Counted from the stretch's first letter, positions 25,471 through 34,409 are shown. The stretch: 64,000 bases of DNA from Salegentibacter tibetensis (GCF_020164485.1 NZ_JAIQZA010000016.1:31885-95884), one strand, 5' to 3'. The notes: generated by a model from the sequence alone, not told the origin. Translations and numbers: made by a program.

Positions 25471-25488
25471 CTTAGATTCTAATCTAAG
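25471..25488. promoter_or_regulatory. Palindromic operator candidate between regulator and lipoprotein genes
   Basis: CTTAGATT-ct-AATCTAAG is a perfect palindrome with 8-bp arms, 20 bases upstream of the regulator start and about 120 bases before the divergent lipoprotein gene. It is well placed for autoregulation. Confidence 0.55.
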
Positions 25489-25605
25489 ACATAAAACGGA
25501 CCTAACAAAGAAACTCCGATAGATTTACTAAAAATTAGAGAATCAGTACAATAGATTTTTCTGAAAAAGAGGAAAACAAAACAAACAACCTTAAAATTTA
25601 AAAAA

Positions 25606-26628
25606 ATGAAAACACAACAAAGCAAATTCCGAATCATGATTTTCCTGTGGATCCCACTATTACTAATCGGATCCCTGGTCTCCTGTAAGAACGGAGAAAA
25701 GTCTGATTTTTCCCATCAAATGGATATTGAGGAAAGAGTAGTGGTAGAGCATGTTACATTACCGGTTTTTGGTAATCTTGTGGAGGTAAAAACAACAGGA
25801 ATGAATTTTATCCTTCCTGATGAAATTCCCTCCGGCTGGACAACCTTCCGGTATAGTAATGAATCTCAACTTACTCATTTCATGCTAATCGATAAATTAC
25901 CCGTTTATAAAGGAAAGCAGATCACCTATGCGGATTTTGAAAAAATTCCACCTGTATTTATTGATGCCATGGATTTGATAAACTCCGGTAAGTCTGAGGA
26001 GGGTTTTGCAGAATTTGACAGGTTACCTGTCTGGACCTTTGATATTATTTACTCCGGTGGGGTTGGCCTGGTCTCTCCAGGCGAAACTGCACAGACCACG
26101 GTTTATGTGGAACCGGGTACCTACGTGATCGAGTGTTATGTAAAGACCGGAGGAAAATTTCATCCCATGTCAAAACAACTTGACGTGAAGAAAGATTCTT
26201 CTTACGAAACTCCACCAGTTTCGACGCTTAATATGGCAATTTCGCGGGAAGGAGGTATTGAAATGCATGAGGCGCCAAAGGCCGGTCTCCACACTATAGC
26301 AGTGCAATTTAAAGATCAGGAACCGCATGAACATTTCCTGGGGCACGATGTAAACCTGGTGAAATTAGAAAAGGACACAGATCTGAACGAGCTGGCCTCC
26401 TGGATGAACTGGGCTGACCCTGATGGATTGAATACCCCCGCACCGGTCAAATTTTTAGGTGGTACCCAGGAGATGCCGGAGGGAAATACCGCTTATATAA
26501 CTGTCAATTTAAAACCAGGAAATTATGCCTGGGTAGCCGAAGTACCGAACCCGAGATCAAAGAATATGCTTAAAACTTTTACTGTATCCCAGGATGAAAA
26601 TGGGAGAATAGGTGGAGGAAAAGATTAA
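25606..26628 (+). CDS. Lipoprotein of unknown function, copy 1 of a tandem pair
   Basis: A 340-aa protein with a lipoprotein signal (hydrophobic helix ending SLVSC, then KNGEK). The mature part has two halves, each with a beta-rich domain: TTGMNFILPDEIPSGWTTFRY near the start, EPGTYVIECYVKTGGKFHPM in the middle, and HFLGHDVNLVKL then LKPGNYAWVAEVP near the end. The PGTYxxxCYV...H..M pattern recalls the metal-ligand loop of cupredoxins, but this is only a resemblance. It is about half identical to the next gene, 86 bases downstream, and divergent from the BTAD regulator. I do not recognise a named family. Confidence 0.75.
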   Translation: MKTQQSKFRIMIFLWIPLLLIGSLVSCKNGEKSDFSHQMDIEERVVVEHVTLPVFGNLVEVKTTGMNFILPDEIPSGWTTFRYSNESQLTHFMLIDKLPVYKGKQITYADFEKIPPVFIDAMDLINSGKSEEGFAEFDRLPVWTFDIIYSGGVGLVSPGETAQTTVYVEPGTYVIECYVKTGGKFHPMSKQLDVKKDSSYETPPVSTLNMAISREGGIEMHEAPKAGLHTIAVQFKDQEPHEHFLGHDVNLVKLEKDTDLNELASWMNWADPDGLNTPAPVKFLGGTQEMPEGNTAYITVNLKPGNYAWVAEVPNPRSKNMLKTFTVSQDENGRIGGGKD

Positions 26629-26714
26629 GACCGGGGTTTGCTGTAAAATGATATTCCAAAGCAGCTGAACTCCAAGATTTAAAAGCATTTTATTAACCAA
26701 TAATTATAATTATT

Positions 26715-27710
26715 ATGAAAAATTCAACTCAATTACCAATTAGATCAATAAAAAATGTGGTGTGGCTTTTCTGCCTTGCATTGATATTTAGCTGTGAGGC
26801 CGAACCGGTTCTCCAGGAGGAAATAAACACAGCCGATCTGGGGGTTAAGAAGAACCATAATGTAGTAGATGTGGTAACCACTCATATGAACATCGAAGTG
26901 CAATCAACTATTCCTTCTGGATGGACCACCTTTAGATATGATAACAGGAGTCATAATCCCCATTTTGTTCTAATAGACAAACTACCTGAAGGTAAAACGG
27001 TAGAAGACAGTAAAGAAGAAATTGTTCCTGTTTTCCAGGAGGGAATGGATTTTATAGCTCTGGGGGATTGGGATTCCGCTTTGGAAGCTTTTGGCAAATT
27101 GCCGGCCTGGAGTGGGGAAATAATTTATTCAGGAGGTACTGGATTGTTATCACCTAATCAAATCTCTGAGATTACAGTTTACCTGGAACCGGGAACGTAT
27201 GTTCTGGAATGTTATGTAAAGGATTCCGAAGGAAGATTTCACACCTGGGAGATGATAGCCCAAATAGAGGTTACTGAGGACGATAGTGGAAACAAAGAAC
27301 CAAAACCTACTATGGAGGTGAGGATCTCTTCAGAAGCCGGGATCCAGTTTGATAAGAAGGTACGTCCGGGAAAACACCTGATAAAAGCCTTTTTTGAAGA
27401 CCAGACGGTTTACAGTCATTTTCTGGGGCATGATATCCACCTGGTGAGGCTGGATGAAAATGCGAATCTTGATGAGCTGAACAGCTGGATGAACTGGTCA
27501 GATCCCAATGCTTTTAAAACTCCCGCACCAGAAGGAGTTGAATTCCTGGGAGGAATGCAGGATTTGCCGGTATTGGATGAAATTCCAAATTCCAATGTGG
27601 GATATTTTGCTGCTCATTTAAAACCGGGCACCTATGCCTTTATCGCAGAAGTTCCGGACCCAATGAGCAAGGGAATGCTTAAGGTGTTTACAGTGCCGTC
27701 ATCCATGTAA
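26715..27710 (+). CDS. Lipoprotein of unknown function, copy 2 of a tandem pair
   Basis: A 331-aa paralogue of the preceding protein with a lipoprotein signal ending LIFSC. It keeps the same order of blocks: STIPSGWTTFRYDNRSHNPHFVLIDKLP, EIIYSGGTGLLSP, YLEPGTYVLECYVKDSEGRFHTW, HFLGHDIHLVRLDENANLDELNSWMNWSDP and HLKPGTYAFIAEVPDPMSKGMLKVF. The Met after the His in the cupredoxin-like loop is replaced (HTWEM against HPMSK), so the supposed metal site is not strictly kept. Probably co-transcribed with copy 1. A terminator follows 18 bases after the stop. Confidence 0.75.
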   Translation: MKNSTQLPIRSIKNVVWLFCLALIFSCEAEPVLQEEINTADLGVKKNHNVVDVVTTHMNIEVQSTIPSGWTTFRYDNRSHNPHFVLIDKLPEGKTVEDSKEEIVPVFQEGMDFIALGDWDSALEAFGKLPAWSGEIIYSGGTGLLSPNQISEITVYLEPGTYVLECYVKDSEGRFHTWEMIAQIEVTEDDSGNKEPKPTMEVRISSEAGIQFDKKVRPGKHLIKAFFEDQTVYSHFLGHDIHLVRLDENANLDELNSWMNWSDPNAFKTPAPEGVEFLGGMQDLPVLDEIPNSNVGYFAAHLKPGTYAFIAEVPDPMSKGMLKVFTVPSSM

Positions 27711-27728
27711 TAGGAATGTAAATCTTTA

Positions 27729-27764
27729 CAAAAAGATCATCAGCAAGTGTTGATGGTCTTTTTG
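27729..27764 (+). terminator. Terminator after the lipoprotein pair
   Basis: AAAAAGATCATCA and TGATGGTCTTTTTG form a hairpin with a short loop and one bulge, ending in T-rich DNA. Confidence 0.75.
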
Positions 27765-28003
27765 TTTGTTAATTGCTATAGTAGATTTTACTAAATCCAA
27801 TGAATATTTGTGCCCATCCTGTGAAATTTATTCAACTATCTAATCTTCGGTTTATCAGATAAAATATTCTTGACGTATAATTTCAATCCCTACTCTTTTA
27901 TCTCTTTTAGGTAACTAAGGCCGGGTCCATTTTCCCGCACTTATATATCAATTCCGATAACTACTAAAAATTAATTTTAGAAGATATTTTCATTATTGCT
28001 GTT

Positions 28004-28219
28004 ATGATTCCGTTCGTTTATGTATTCATCACATATTCACAGGATATGGAAAACACTTCCTATAGCGTCATCGGAATGGGAGATCAGGAGTGGATGGAAG
28101 AAAACCTGAATGTGGCCCATTTCAGAAATAGAGATCCTATTCCTGAAGCCTGCACCGAGGAAGGATATGGAGAAACCCAGGGGTCAACTCCTTACAAAAG
28201 TAAAATCAATTTTAATTAA
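28004..28219 (+). pseudogene. Truncated FISUMP-domain protein fragment
   Basis: A 71-codon frame. Its middle, VIGMGDQEWMEENLNVAHFRN then RDPIPEACTEEGY, matches the start of the Fibrobacter succinogenes major paralogous (FISUMP) domain, which normally runs about 150-180 residues with repeated Trp/Tyr/Asn blocks. Here the frame stops soon after, in unrelated sequence. There may be a short signal-like stretch (FVYVFITYSQ). Most likely a leftover of a secreted FISUMP protein; translation is possible but function doubtful. Confidence 0.6.
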
Positions 28220-28235
28220 CTAAACCGATATTGAC

Positions 28236-28337
28236 ATGGAAACAAAAACACAACAATTGCAGAAAATCAAAGTCAATTTTTTATTATCCTTTCTTGCTTC
28301 AGGTCTATTGCTATCCTGCAAGGAGCCGAAAAAATAA
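28236..28337 (+). CDS. 33-aa lipoprotein-like peptide, probable remnant
   Basis: ATG at 28236 gives METKTQQLQKIKVN followed by FLLSFLASGLLLSC and KEPKK, then TAA. The helix and lipobox are those of a lipoprotein signal, but only five residues follow the Cys. The start resembles that of the lipoprotein at 25606 (MKTQQSKFRI), so this may be the stump of a third copy. It ends five bases before the stop of lpd on the other strand. Confidence 0.45.
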   Translation: METKTQQLQKIKVNFLLSFLASGLLLSCKEPKK

Positions 28338-28342
28338 CACTC

Positions 28343-29752
28343 TTAAGACTTTTTAAAATGCGTAGCTCCACCATAAAATAGCTCGGCACTTTCCATTATA
28401 GTTTCTGAAAGCGTAGGGTGCGGATGGATAGTAAGCGACAAATCACTGGCGGTACTTCCCATTTCAATAGCCAAAGCGATCTCAGGAATTAAACTACCCG
28501 CATTTTTTCCGGCTACGGCACCTCCTAAAATCACTTCAGATTCAGGGTCTATTAGAAGCTTGGTGAATCCCTTATCTTCTCCAATGGCAGCTGCCCTTCC
28601 CGAAGCCGCCCAGGGAAATTTTACTATTTTAACCTTCCTGTCTTTTTCTTTTGCTTCATTTTCGGTTAGTCCACACCACGCGAGTTCAGGATTGGTAAAA
28701 ACAACAGCCGGAATCACCTTAGGATCGTAAGCAGCTCCTTTCTTACCGGTAATTACTTCTGCAGCAATTCTACCTTCGTGACTTGCTTTATGCGCTAACA
28801 TAGGCTCCCCGGTAATATCGCCAATGGCAAAAATATGCTCCAGTTTTGTTCTGCGTTTAGCATCTACTTCTATAAATCCGTTTTCATTAGGTGAAACTCC
28901 AAGTTTATCCAGGCCTAGATTTTGAGTGTTTGGCTTTCTCCCCACAGCCACTAAAACACAATCAAATTTTTTGCTTTGTTCCTCTTCTTTTCCTTTTAAA
29001 GTAACCTTCACGCCCTTTTTAGTTATTTTTACTTTTTCTACTTTAGTTTCAAGAAAAACATTTTTAAAGGGCGGATTTTTTTCAAAGACTTTTATCAAAT
29101 CAGGATCTGTTCCCGGGAGAAATCCAGGAGTCATTTCAGCTACCGAAACTTTGGTTCCCAAAGCGGCATAAACACTGCCCAGTTCCAGGCCAATATAACC
29201 GCCACCAATCACCAGCATCTTTTTGGGTATTTCCTTAAGTTCCAAAGCATCGGTAGCATCCCAGATTTTCTTATGGTCTATCTCAATATCCGGTAAATCC
29301 ATTGCAGAAGAACCCGTAGCGATAATCGCTTTTTCAAAATTTAAACTGATTTTTTTTCCTTTTTTAGGCCTTACTTCCAGTTCATTCTTACCGGTAAATT
29401 TGGCCTTACCCTGCACATACTCTATTTTTCTGGATTTGCTTAATTGGCCTAAGCCTTCAGTAAGCTTCCTCACCACATTTTTCTTCCAGTCGGCAATCTT
29501 TTTACGATCTATTTTAGGTTCCTCAAATTTCAATCCCCATTCAGAAGCCTTCATAGCCTCTTCTTTGGTTTTGGCTAAATGCAAAAGCGCCTTGGAAGGA
29601 ATACAGCCCCGGTAAAGGCAAACCCCACCGGGATTAACTTCTGGATCAATCAGTGTTACTTTTATTCCCAGATCTGCTGCGTGAAAAGCTGCGGCATATC
29701 CTCCGGGCCCGGCACCAATAATCACCAGTTCTTTTTTATCATTTTTTGCCAT
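28343..29752 (-). CDS. lpdA: Dihydrolipoyl dehydrogenase (E3 of pyruvate dehydrogenase)
   Basis: A 469-aa flavoprotein disulfide reductase. It shows the FAD fold GAGPGGYAAA (residues 13-22), the redox disulfide GGVCLYRGCIPSKA (Cys 45 and Cys 50), a second dinucleotide fold GGGYIGLELGSVYAALG for NAD, AIGDITGEPMLAHKASHEG, and the C-terminal active-site pair HPHPTLSE. E3 reoxidises the lipoyl group of E2 and makes NADH. It is the last gene of the aceE-aceF-lpd operon, 20 bases after aceF. Confidence 0.96.
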   Translation of the reverse strand: MAKNDKKELVIIGAGPGGYAAAFHAADLGIKVTLIDPEVNPGGVCLYRGCIPSKALLHLAKTKEEAMKASEWGLKFEEPKIDRKKIADWKKNVVRKLTEGLGQLSKSRKIEYVQGKAKFTGKNELEVRPKKGKKISLNFEKAIIATGSSAMDLPDIEIDHKKIWDATDALELKEIPKKMLVIGGGYIGLELGSVYAALGTKVSVAEMTPGFLPGTDPDLIKVFEKNPPFKNVFLETKVEKVKITKKGVKVTLKGKEEEQSKKFDCVLVAVGRKPNTQNLGLDKLGVSPNENGFIEVDAKRRTKLEHIFAIGDITGEPMLAHKASHEGRIAAEVITGKKGAAYDPKVIPAVVFTNPELAWCGLTENEAKEKDRKVKIVKFPWAASGRAAAIGEDKGFTKLLIDPESEVILGGAVAGKNAGSLIPEIALAIEMGSTASDLSLTIHPHPTLSETIMESAELFYGGATHFKKS

Positions 29753-29772
29753 CGTTTCTTATATTTTTAAGA

Positions 29773-31158
29773 TTACCCCAATAATGCTTCATATGGATCT
29801 TCCAGGGCTTTAACCATCCAATTCATAAAAGATGCGCCATCTGCCCCGTCAATTAGACGATGATCATAAGACAAACTAAGCGGAAGTATGCTGCGAGGTT
29901 CAAAATTATCCTCTATATAAACAGGTTTTATACTTGCCCGGGAAACACCCAGGATCGCAACCTGCGGATGATAAACTATGGGGGTGAAATTGGTGCCTCC
30001 AATACCACCTAAGTTAGAAATAGAAAAATTCCCCCCTTCCATGTCTTCTTTTGAAAGTTTTTGATCCCGTGCTTTTTGAGCTATTTCTGAGATTTCTACC
30101 GATAGTTCTTTGATACTTTTTTGATCGGCATTTTTTATTACAGGCACCAGCAGGCCTTTATCTGTAGCCACCGCAATATTGATATTCACATATTTTTTAA
30201 GGATCATTTCTTCCTTATCCATATCTATACTGGCGTTAAACATTGGAAACTTATGCAGGGCCGTAGCTACCACCTTGGTAAGTATAGCCGTAAGCGTAAG
30301 CTTTCCCCCCGCTTTTTCAACCTTCTCTTTGTGATCCTCTATATAGTTTTCAATTCCCGAAATATCTGCCTCCCCAAATTGAAAAACGTGGGGTATAGAT
30401 TGCCAGGACTCCAGCACATTTTTGGCAGTAATTTTTTTAATATTATTTAAGGGTTTTGTTTCTACTGCACCCCATTTGGTAAAATCGGGTAGTTCTAGTT
30501 GCCTGGCAACAGATTTTTCTCCGCCACCTTCTTTATGGTTTTTTACATCTTTTTCGGTTATCCTACCGCTATCCCCGCTGCCTTCTATTTCCTGGATATT
30601 CACTACCAGTTCACGGGCCAGGCGGCGTACTCCCGGAGATGCATAGACTTCCTTTGAAGATTGTTTGTCTTCAGTCTCATCTTTTTTAGATTTCTCAGAT
30701 GCCTTTTTATTCTCTTCAGTCTTTTCATCTTCCTCCGTACCGGACTTTTCCTCGCTTTCGTCTTCCTCTTTTTTCTCTTCTGAAGTCTCTTTCTTCTTTT
30801 TATCTTTTGTTCCCTTTTTCTCTTTTTTTTCTGAAGTTTTTTCCTGCTTTTCCTCTTTTCCCCGGTTTTCTTTTTCTTCCGAAGCTTCTTTTTTCTCTTT
30901 TTCGTCGGCTGAATCATCATCGGATTCTTCAAGAATGATAATAACATCTCCTACACTTACCTCATCCCCTTCACTCACCTTTATTTCTTTAACCGTTCCG
31001 GCGAAATTAGAAGGAATTTCGGTTGAAGCCTTATCGGTTTCTACTGCAATTACCCCCTGATCTTCTTTGATTTTATCACCTTTGGAAACAAGGATTTCAG
31101 AAACAGTTGCGGTATCTACGCCTTCTGATATTTGTGGTATTTTTATTTCTTTTGCCAT
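29773..31158 (-). CDS. aceF: Pyruvate dehydrogenase E2, dihydrolipoamide acetyltransferase
   Basis: A 461-aa protein. One N-terminal lipoyl domain (about 1-78) carries the lipoylated Lys 43 in VETDKASTEIP. Residues about 80-170 are an extremely charged Lys/Glu linker (repeats of the type EKKE, KKEKK, EEDE) in place of the usual Ala/Pro linker. Then comes the E1/E3-binding domain (YASPGVRRLARELVVNI, RITEKDVKNH) and the catalytic domain, which ends in LSLSYDHRLIDGADGASFM (catalytic His). It moves the acetyl group to CoA. It lies ten bases after aceE. Confidence 0.95.
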   Translation of the reverse strand: MAKEIKIPQISEGVDTATVSEILVSKGDKIKEDQGVIAVETDKASTEIPSNFAGTVKEIKVSEGDEVSVGDVIIILEESDDDSADEKEKKEASEEKENRGKEEKQEKTSEKKEKKGTKDKKKKETSEEKKEEDESEEKSGTEEDEKTEENKKASEKSKKDETEDKQSSKEVYASPGVRRLARELVVNIQEIEGSGDSGRITEKDVKNHKEGGGEKSVARQLELPDFTKWGAVETKPLNNIKKITAKNVLESWQSIPHVFQFGEADISGIENYIEDHKEKVEKAGGKLTLTAILTKVVATALHKFPMFNASIDMDKEEMILKKYVNINIAVATDKGLLVPVIKNADQKSIKELSVEISEIAQKARDQKLSKEDMEGGNFSISNLGGIGGTNFTPIVYHPQVAILGVSRASIKPVYIEDNFEPRSILPLSLSYDHRLIDGADGASFMNWMVKALEDPYEALLG

Positions 31159-31168
31159 AATTAGATTT

Positions 31169-33835
31169 TTACGCCGTTCTTGGATTGGTTTTTTGTGGAT
31201 CTATTTTTAATTTTTTAGCAGCCTTTTTTAATTCGTCCAGGCTAATTTGTTCCTGTTTAGCCAGTCCGTAAAGCGCTGCATAAGCAATATGCGCTGCATT
31301 GACTTCAAAAAACCCCCGAAGTGCTTTCCTGTTATCGCTTCTACCAAAACCATCGGTTCCCAAACTAATAAGCTCATCAGGAAAATAAGCAGCCAGGCTT
31401 TCGGGAAGGGCTTTAACGTAATCTGAGGCAGCCACAAAAGACCCTTTTTCACCTTCTAACTGCTGCTCAATATAATTTTGCTCCTTGTTCACCTGGCCTT
31501 TTAATCGATTGTCGCGTTCGGTATCAATAACATTGTCATATAAAGCCTTATAGCTGGTAATACTCCAAATATCGGTACCCACATCAAACTTTTCCTCCAG
31601 TATTGCCGCAGCTTCCAGCACCTCATTCATAATAGCGCCACTACCAAATAAATGAGCTTTTCTGGTTCTTTTACGTGATTTGGATTTTTTAAATTTATAA
31701 AGCCCCTTAAGAATTGCTTCTTTATCTAAATCTGTAGACATTTCAGGCATAGGATAAGTATCGTTACTAATCGTGACATAGTAAAAAATATCCTCCTTAT
31801 CTATGTACATTTTTTTAATTCCTTCTTCTACAATTACCGCCAATTCATAAGCAAAAGCGGGATCGTAAGCCCTCAAATTAGGAAATGCCAGGGCGTATAA
31901 ATGACTTTGCCCATCCTGATGCTGCAATCCTTCTCCCGGAATACTGGTCCTTCCTGAAATACCGCCCATTAAAAAACCTTTTGCACCGGCATCTGCAGCG
32001 GCCCACATTAAATCCCCGGTTCTTTGAAAACCAAACATGGAGTAGAAAAAGTAAAACGGAATGGTATTAATGCCGTGAGTAAGATAAGTAGTACCTGCAG
32101 CAATAAATTCAGCCATACAACCAGATTCCGTAATCCCTTCTTCCATAATAGCGCCGTTTTTAGCCTCTTTATAGTAAAGTAAACTTTCCTCATCTACGGG
32201 ATCATATTTTTGACCATGCGGGGCATAAATACCTGCCTGTCTAAAAAGGGACTCCATTCCAAAAGTCCGGGATTCATCAGGAATAATTGGGACTATTAGT
32301 TCACCCAGATTTTTATCCTTCATCAATTTCCCCAGAATCTGAACCATAGCCATTGTCGTAGCAACCTCATCTTTACCGGAGCCCTTTAAAAAGTTCTCGA
32401 ATATCTTTGAATCCGGAGCTTTTAAAGCTGAACTTTTATCACTTCGCTGCGGAATGTAACCACCCAAATCTTCCCTTTTTTTCTGAAGGTATTTTAATTC
32501 TTCACTATCTTTTTCTGGTTTGAGGAACGGAATTTTCTTCAGGTCTTTATCCGAAATTGAGATCTTGAAAAAATCCCTGAAATATTTGAGTTGATCCTCC
32601 TCAAACTCTTTGGTTTTGTGAGAGACATTACTGGCCTCACCAGCACTACCCTGACCGTAACCTTTAATTGTTTGGGCCAGGATTATGCTAGGCTTTTCTT
32701 TAGTTTCTGTTGCAACTTTATAGGCGCTATAAATTTTTTCTGAATCGTGGCCCCCGCGTTTAAAATTTTTCAGCTCTTCATCTGAATAGTCTTCCACCAG
32801 TTTTTTTAGATCTTCATCACTTTCAAATAGATCCTTCCGAAGAAATTCCCCACCGCTATAAGCGTATTTTTGAAGCTGGCCATCGGTGAGTTTATTTAAT
32901 TTCTTACGGAGTTTTCCGCTGCTATCTTCCTCGATAAGCTTGTCCCATTCTTTACCCCAGAGTACTTTAATCACATTCCATCCGGCGCCTTTAAACAATC
33001 CTTCTAATTCCTGAATAATCTTCGCATTACCCCGAACGGGACCATCTAATCGCTGTAAATTGCAATCTATTACAAAAATCAGGTTGTCCAGTTTATCCCT
33101 GGAAGCGATATTAATTGCTCCACGGGCTTCAACTTCGTCCATCTCTCCATCTCCTATAAATGCCCAGACTTTGCTGTTATCTTCATCAATAAGTTCTCGA
33201 TTATAGAGGTATTTATTAAAACGGGCCCGGTAAATAGCCTGGATAGGGCCCAAGCCCATAGAGACCGTGGGATTGCTCCAAAAATCTGGCATTAAATGTG
33301 GGTGAGGATAGGAACTAAGACCTTTTTCAGATTGTATTTCGTGACGAAATTCTTCCAGGTTCTTTTTAGTTAGTCGGCCCTCTAAATAAGCCCTGGCGTA
33401 TATACCCGGTGAAGCGTGGCCCTGGAAATAAACCTGATCTGCCACCTTATTTTCATCAATTTTAAAGAAATGATGAAAACCTACTTCCCATAGCTGGGCG
33501 ATAGAGGCGTAAGTAGAAATATGACCTCCAATACCGGGATCTGCCTTATTTGCCTTAACCACCATAGCCATAGCGTTCCACCTGATATAAGCCAGGAGTT
33601 TCTCTTCCAGCTCTAAATCGCCGGGATATTCTTTCTCCTTATCTTTTGAAATCGTATTTTCATAAGGCGTAATAAGCGATTCAGGAAGTTCAATATCATG
33701 CTTTTTAGCTTCTTCCTGTAAAATATGAAGTAATTCTTCTGCTCTCTCAATTGATTTATTCTCAATGATCCAAGTAAGCGAATCTATCCATTCCTGGTTT
33801 TCCTCACGGGTACTGTCTTTTTTATTTTTGGTCAT
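31169..33835 (-). CDS. aceE: Pyruvate dehydrogenase E1, homodimeric type
   Basis: An 888-aa thiamine diphosphate enzyme with normal AceE length. Motifs include YFQGHASPGIYARAYLEGRL, the ThDP/Mg motif FIGDGEMDEVEARGAINIASRDKLDNLIFVIDCN (GDGEMDE near 235), the loop GGHDSEKIYSAY, and SGRTSIPGEGLQHQDGQSHL. This is the single-chain E1 known from Proteobacteria, not the two-subunit form (PdhA/PdhB) common in Bacteroidetes. It decarboxylates pyruvate and acetylates the E2 lipoyl group. It is the first gene of the operon; a terminator of the dodecin gene separates it from upstream transcription. Confidence 0.95.
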   Translation of the reverse strand: MTKNKKDSTREENQEWIDSLTWIIENKSIERAEELLHILQEEAKKHDIELPESLITPYENTISKDKEKEYPGDLELEEKLLAYIRWNAMAMVVKANKADPGIGGHISTYASIAQLWEVGFHHFFKIDENKVADQVYFQGHASPGIYARAYLEGRLTKKNLEEFRHEIQSEKGLSSYPHPHLMPDFWSNPTVSMGLGPIQAIYRARFNKYLYNRELIDEDNSKVWAFIGDGEMDEVEARGAINIASRDKLDNLIFVIDCNLQRLDGPVRGNAKIIQELEGLFKGAGWNVIKVLWGKEWDKLIEEDSSGKLRKKLNKLTDGQLQKYAYSGGEFLRKDLFESDEDLKKLVEDYSDEELKNFKRGGHDSEKIYSAYKVATETKEKPSIILAQTIKGYGQGSAGEASNVSHKTKEFEEDQLKYFRDFFKISISDKDLKKIPFLKPEKDSEELKYLQKKREDLGGYIPQRSDKSSALKAPDSKIFENFLKGSGKDEVATTMAMVQILGKLMKDKNLGELIVPIIPDESRTFGMESLFRQAGIYAPHGQKYDPVDEESLLYYKEAKNGAIMEEGITESGCMAEFIAAGTTYLTHGINTIPFYFFYSMFGFQRTGDLMWAAADAGAKGFLMGGISGRTSIPGEGLQHQDGQSHLYALAFPNLRAYDPAFAYELAVIVEEGIKKMYIDKEDIFYYVTISNDTYPMPEMSTDLDKEAILKGLYKFKKSKSRKRTRKAHLFGSGAIMNEVLEAAAILEEKFDVGTDIWSITSYKALYDNVIDTERDNRLKGQVNKEQNYIEQQLEGEKGSFVAASDYVKALPESLAAYFPDELISLGTDGFGRSDNRKALRGFFEVNAAHIAYAALYGLAKQEQISLDELKKAAKKLKIDPQKTNPRTA

Positions 33836-33890
33836 AAGTTGCGGTTATTAATTTCGAAACAGGCAATTTTTCACCCTAAAGCAGTAATAA

Positions 33891-33930
33891 AAAAAGGAAG
33901 ACAAATTTTATTGCATTTATCTTCCTTTTT
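33891..33930 (-). terminator. Terminator after the dodecin gene
   Basis: AAAAAGGAAGACAAAT and ATTTATCTTCCTTTTT form a long stem (one mismatch) around an eight-base loop. On the minus strand it ends in a T run, so it terminates the dodecin transcript. Confidence 0.8.
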
Positions 33931-33953
33931 AAATAATTTCTATATACCTAATC

Positions 33954-34157
33954 TTATTTGGAAATGGTGAACGACACTTTTGCGTTTATCCCATAACTGA
34001 TTATTTGGTTGTCATTGACTTTCGCATTCATGTCTTTCACATAAATAGATTTGATATTTTTTACAGATTTACTTGCTTCTATAAGCGCATTTTTAACTGC
34101 GTCATCAAAACTTTTTTCTGAAGTTGCGATAACCTCAATTACTTTTACAATACTCAT
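33954..34157 (-). CDS. Dodecin family protein
   Basis: A 67-aa protein beginning MSIVKVIEVIATSEKSFDDA. The sequence pattern (strand, helix with EASKSVKNIKSIYVKDMNAKV, strand ending NAKVSFTI) is that of dodecin, a small flavin-storing protein that forms hollow 12-mers. The central Trp of flavin-binding dodecins is not present at the expected place in SIYVKDMN, so this is probably one of the non-flavin or calcium-type relatives. The frame extends 20 codons further upstream to 34217, but the ATG at 34157 gives the family length. Monocistronic with its own terminator. Confidence 0.85.
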   Translation of the reverse strand: MSIVKVIEVIATSEKSFDDAVKNALIEASKSVKNIKSIYVKDMNAKVNDNQIISYGINAKVSFTISK

Positions 34158-34409
34158 AATTTTATTTTTTTGGTTATTAATCACCTTCAATTTAAAAAAT
34201 AAGCAGCCTAATATCAATTGATTAACATAAGATTATACCGAGTTGTTAAAGAAAAAAGAAGAATGAATCTCAAAGTTGCTTGATATATAATCCAAGATTA
34301 AACGGCAGTTTACGTCACTAAAATTTTAAATCACCAAGTAATTTATTCCCTTTTTTGTTTTGTCTCTAAAAATCCTTTTCTATCTTGAAGCAGGCTATTT
34401 CACTATTAT

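Noticed and set aside
30603..31060. Ser/Phe-rich and Lys-rich frames overlapping the aceF linker on both strands
   Set aside because: They are shadows of the low-complexity Lys/Glu linker, without start signals or recognisable domains.
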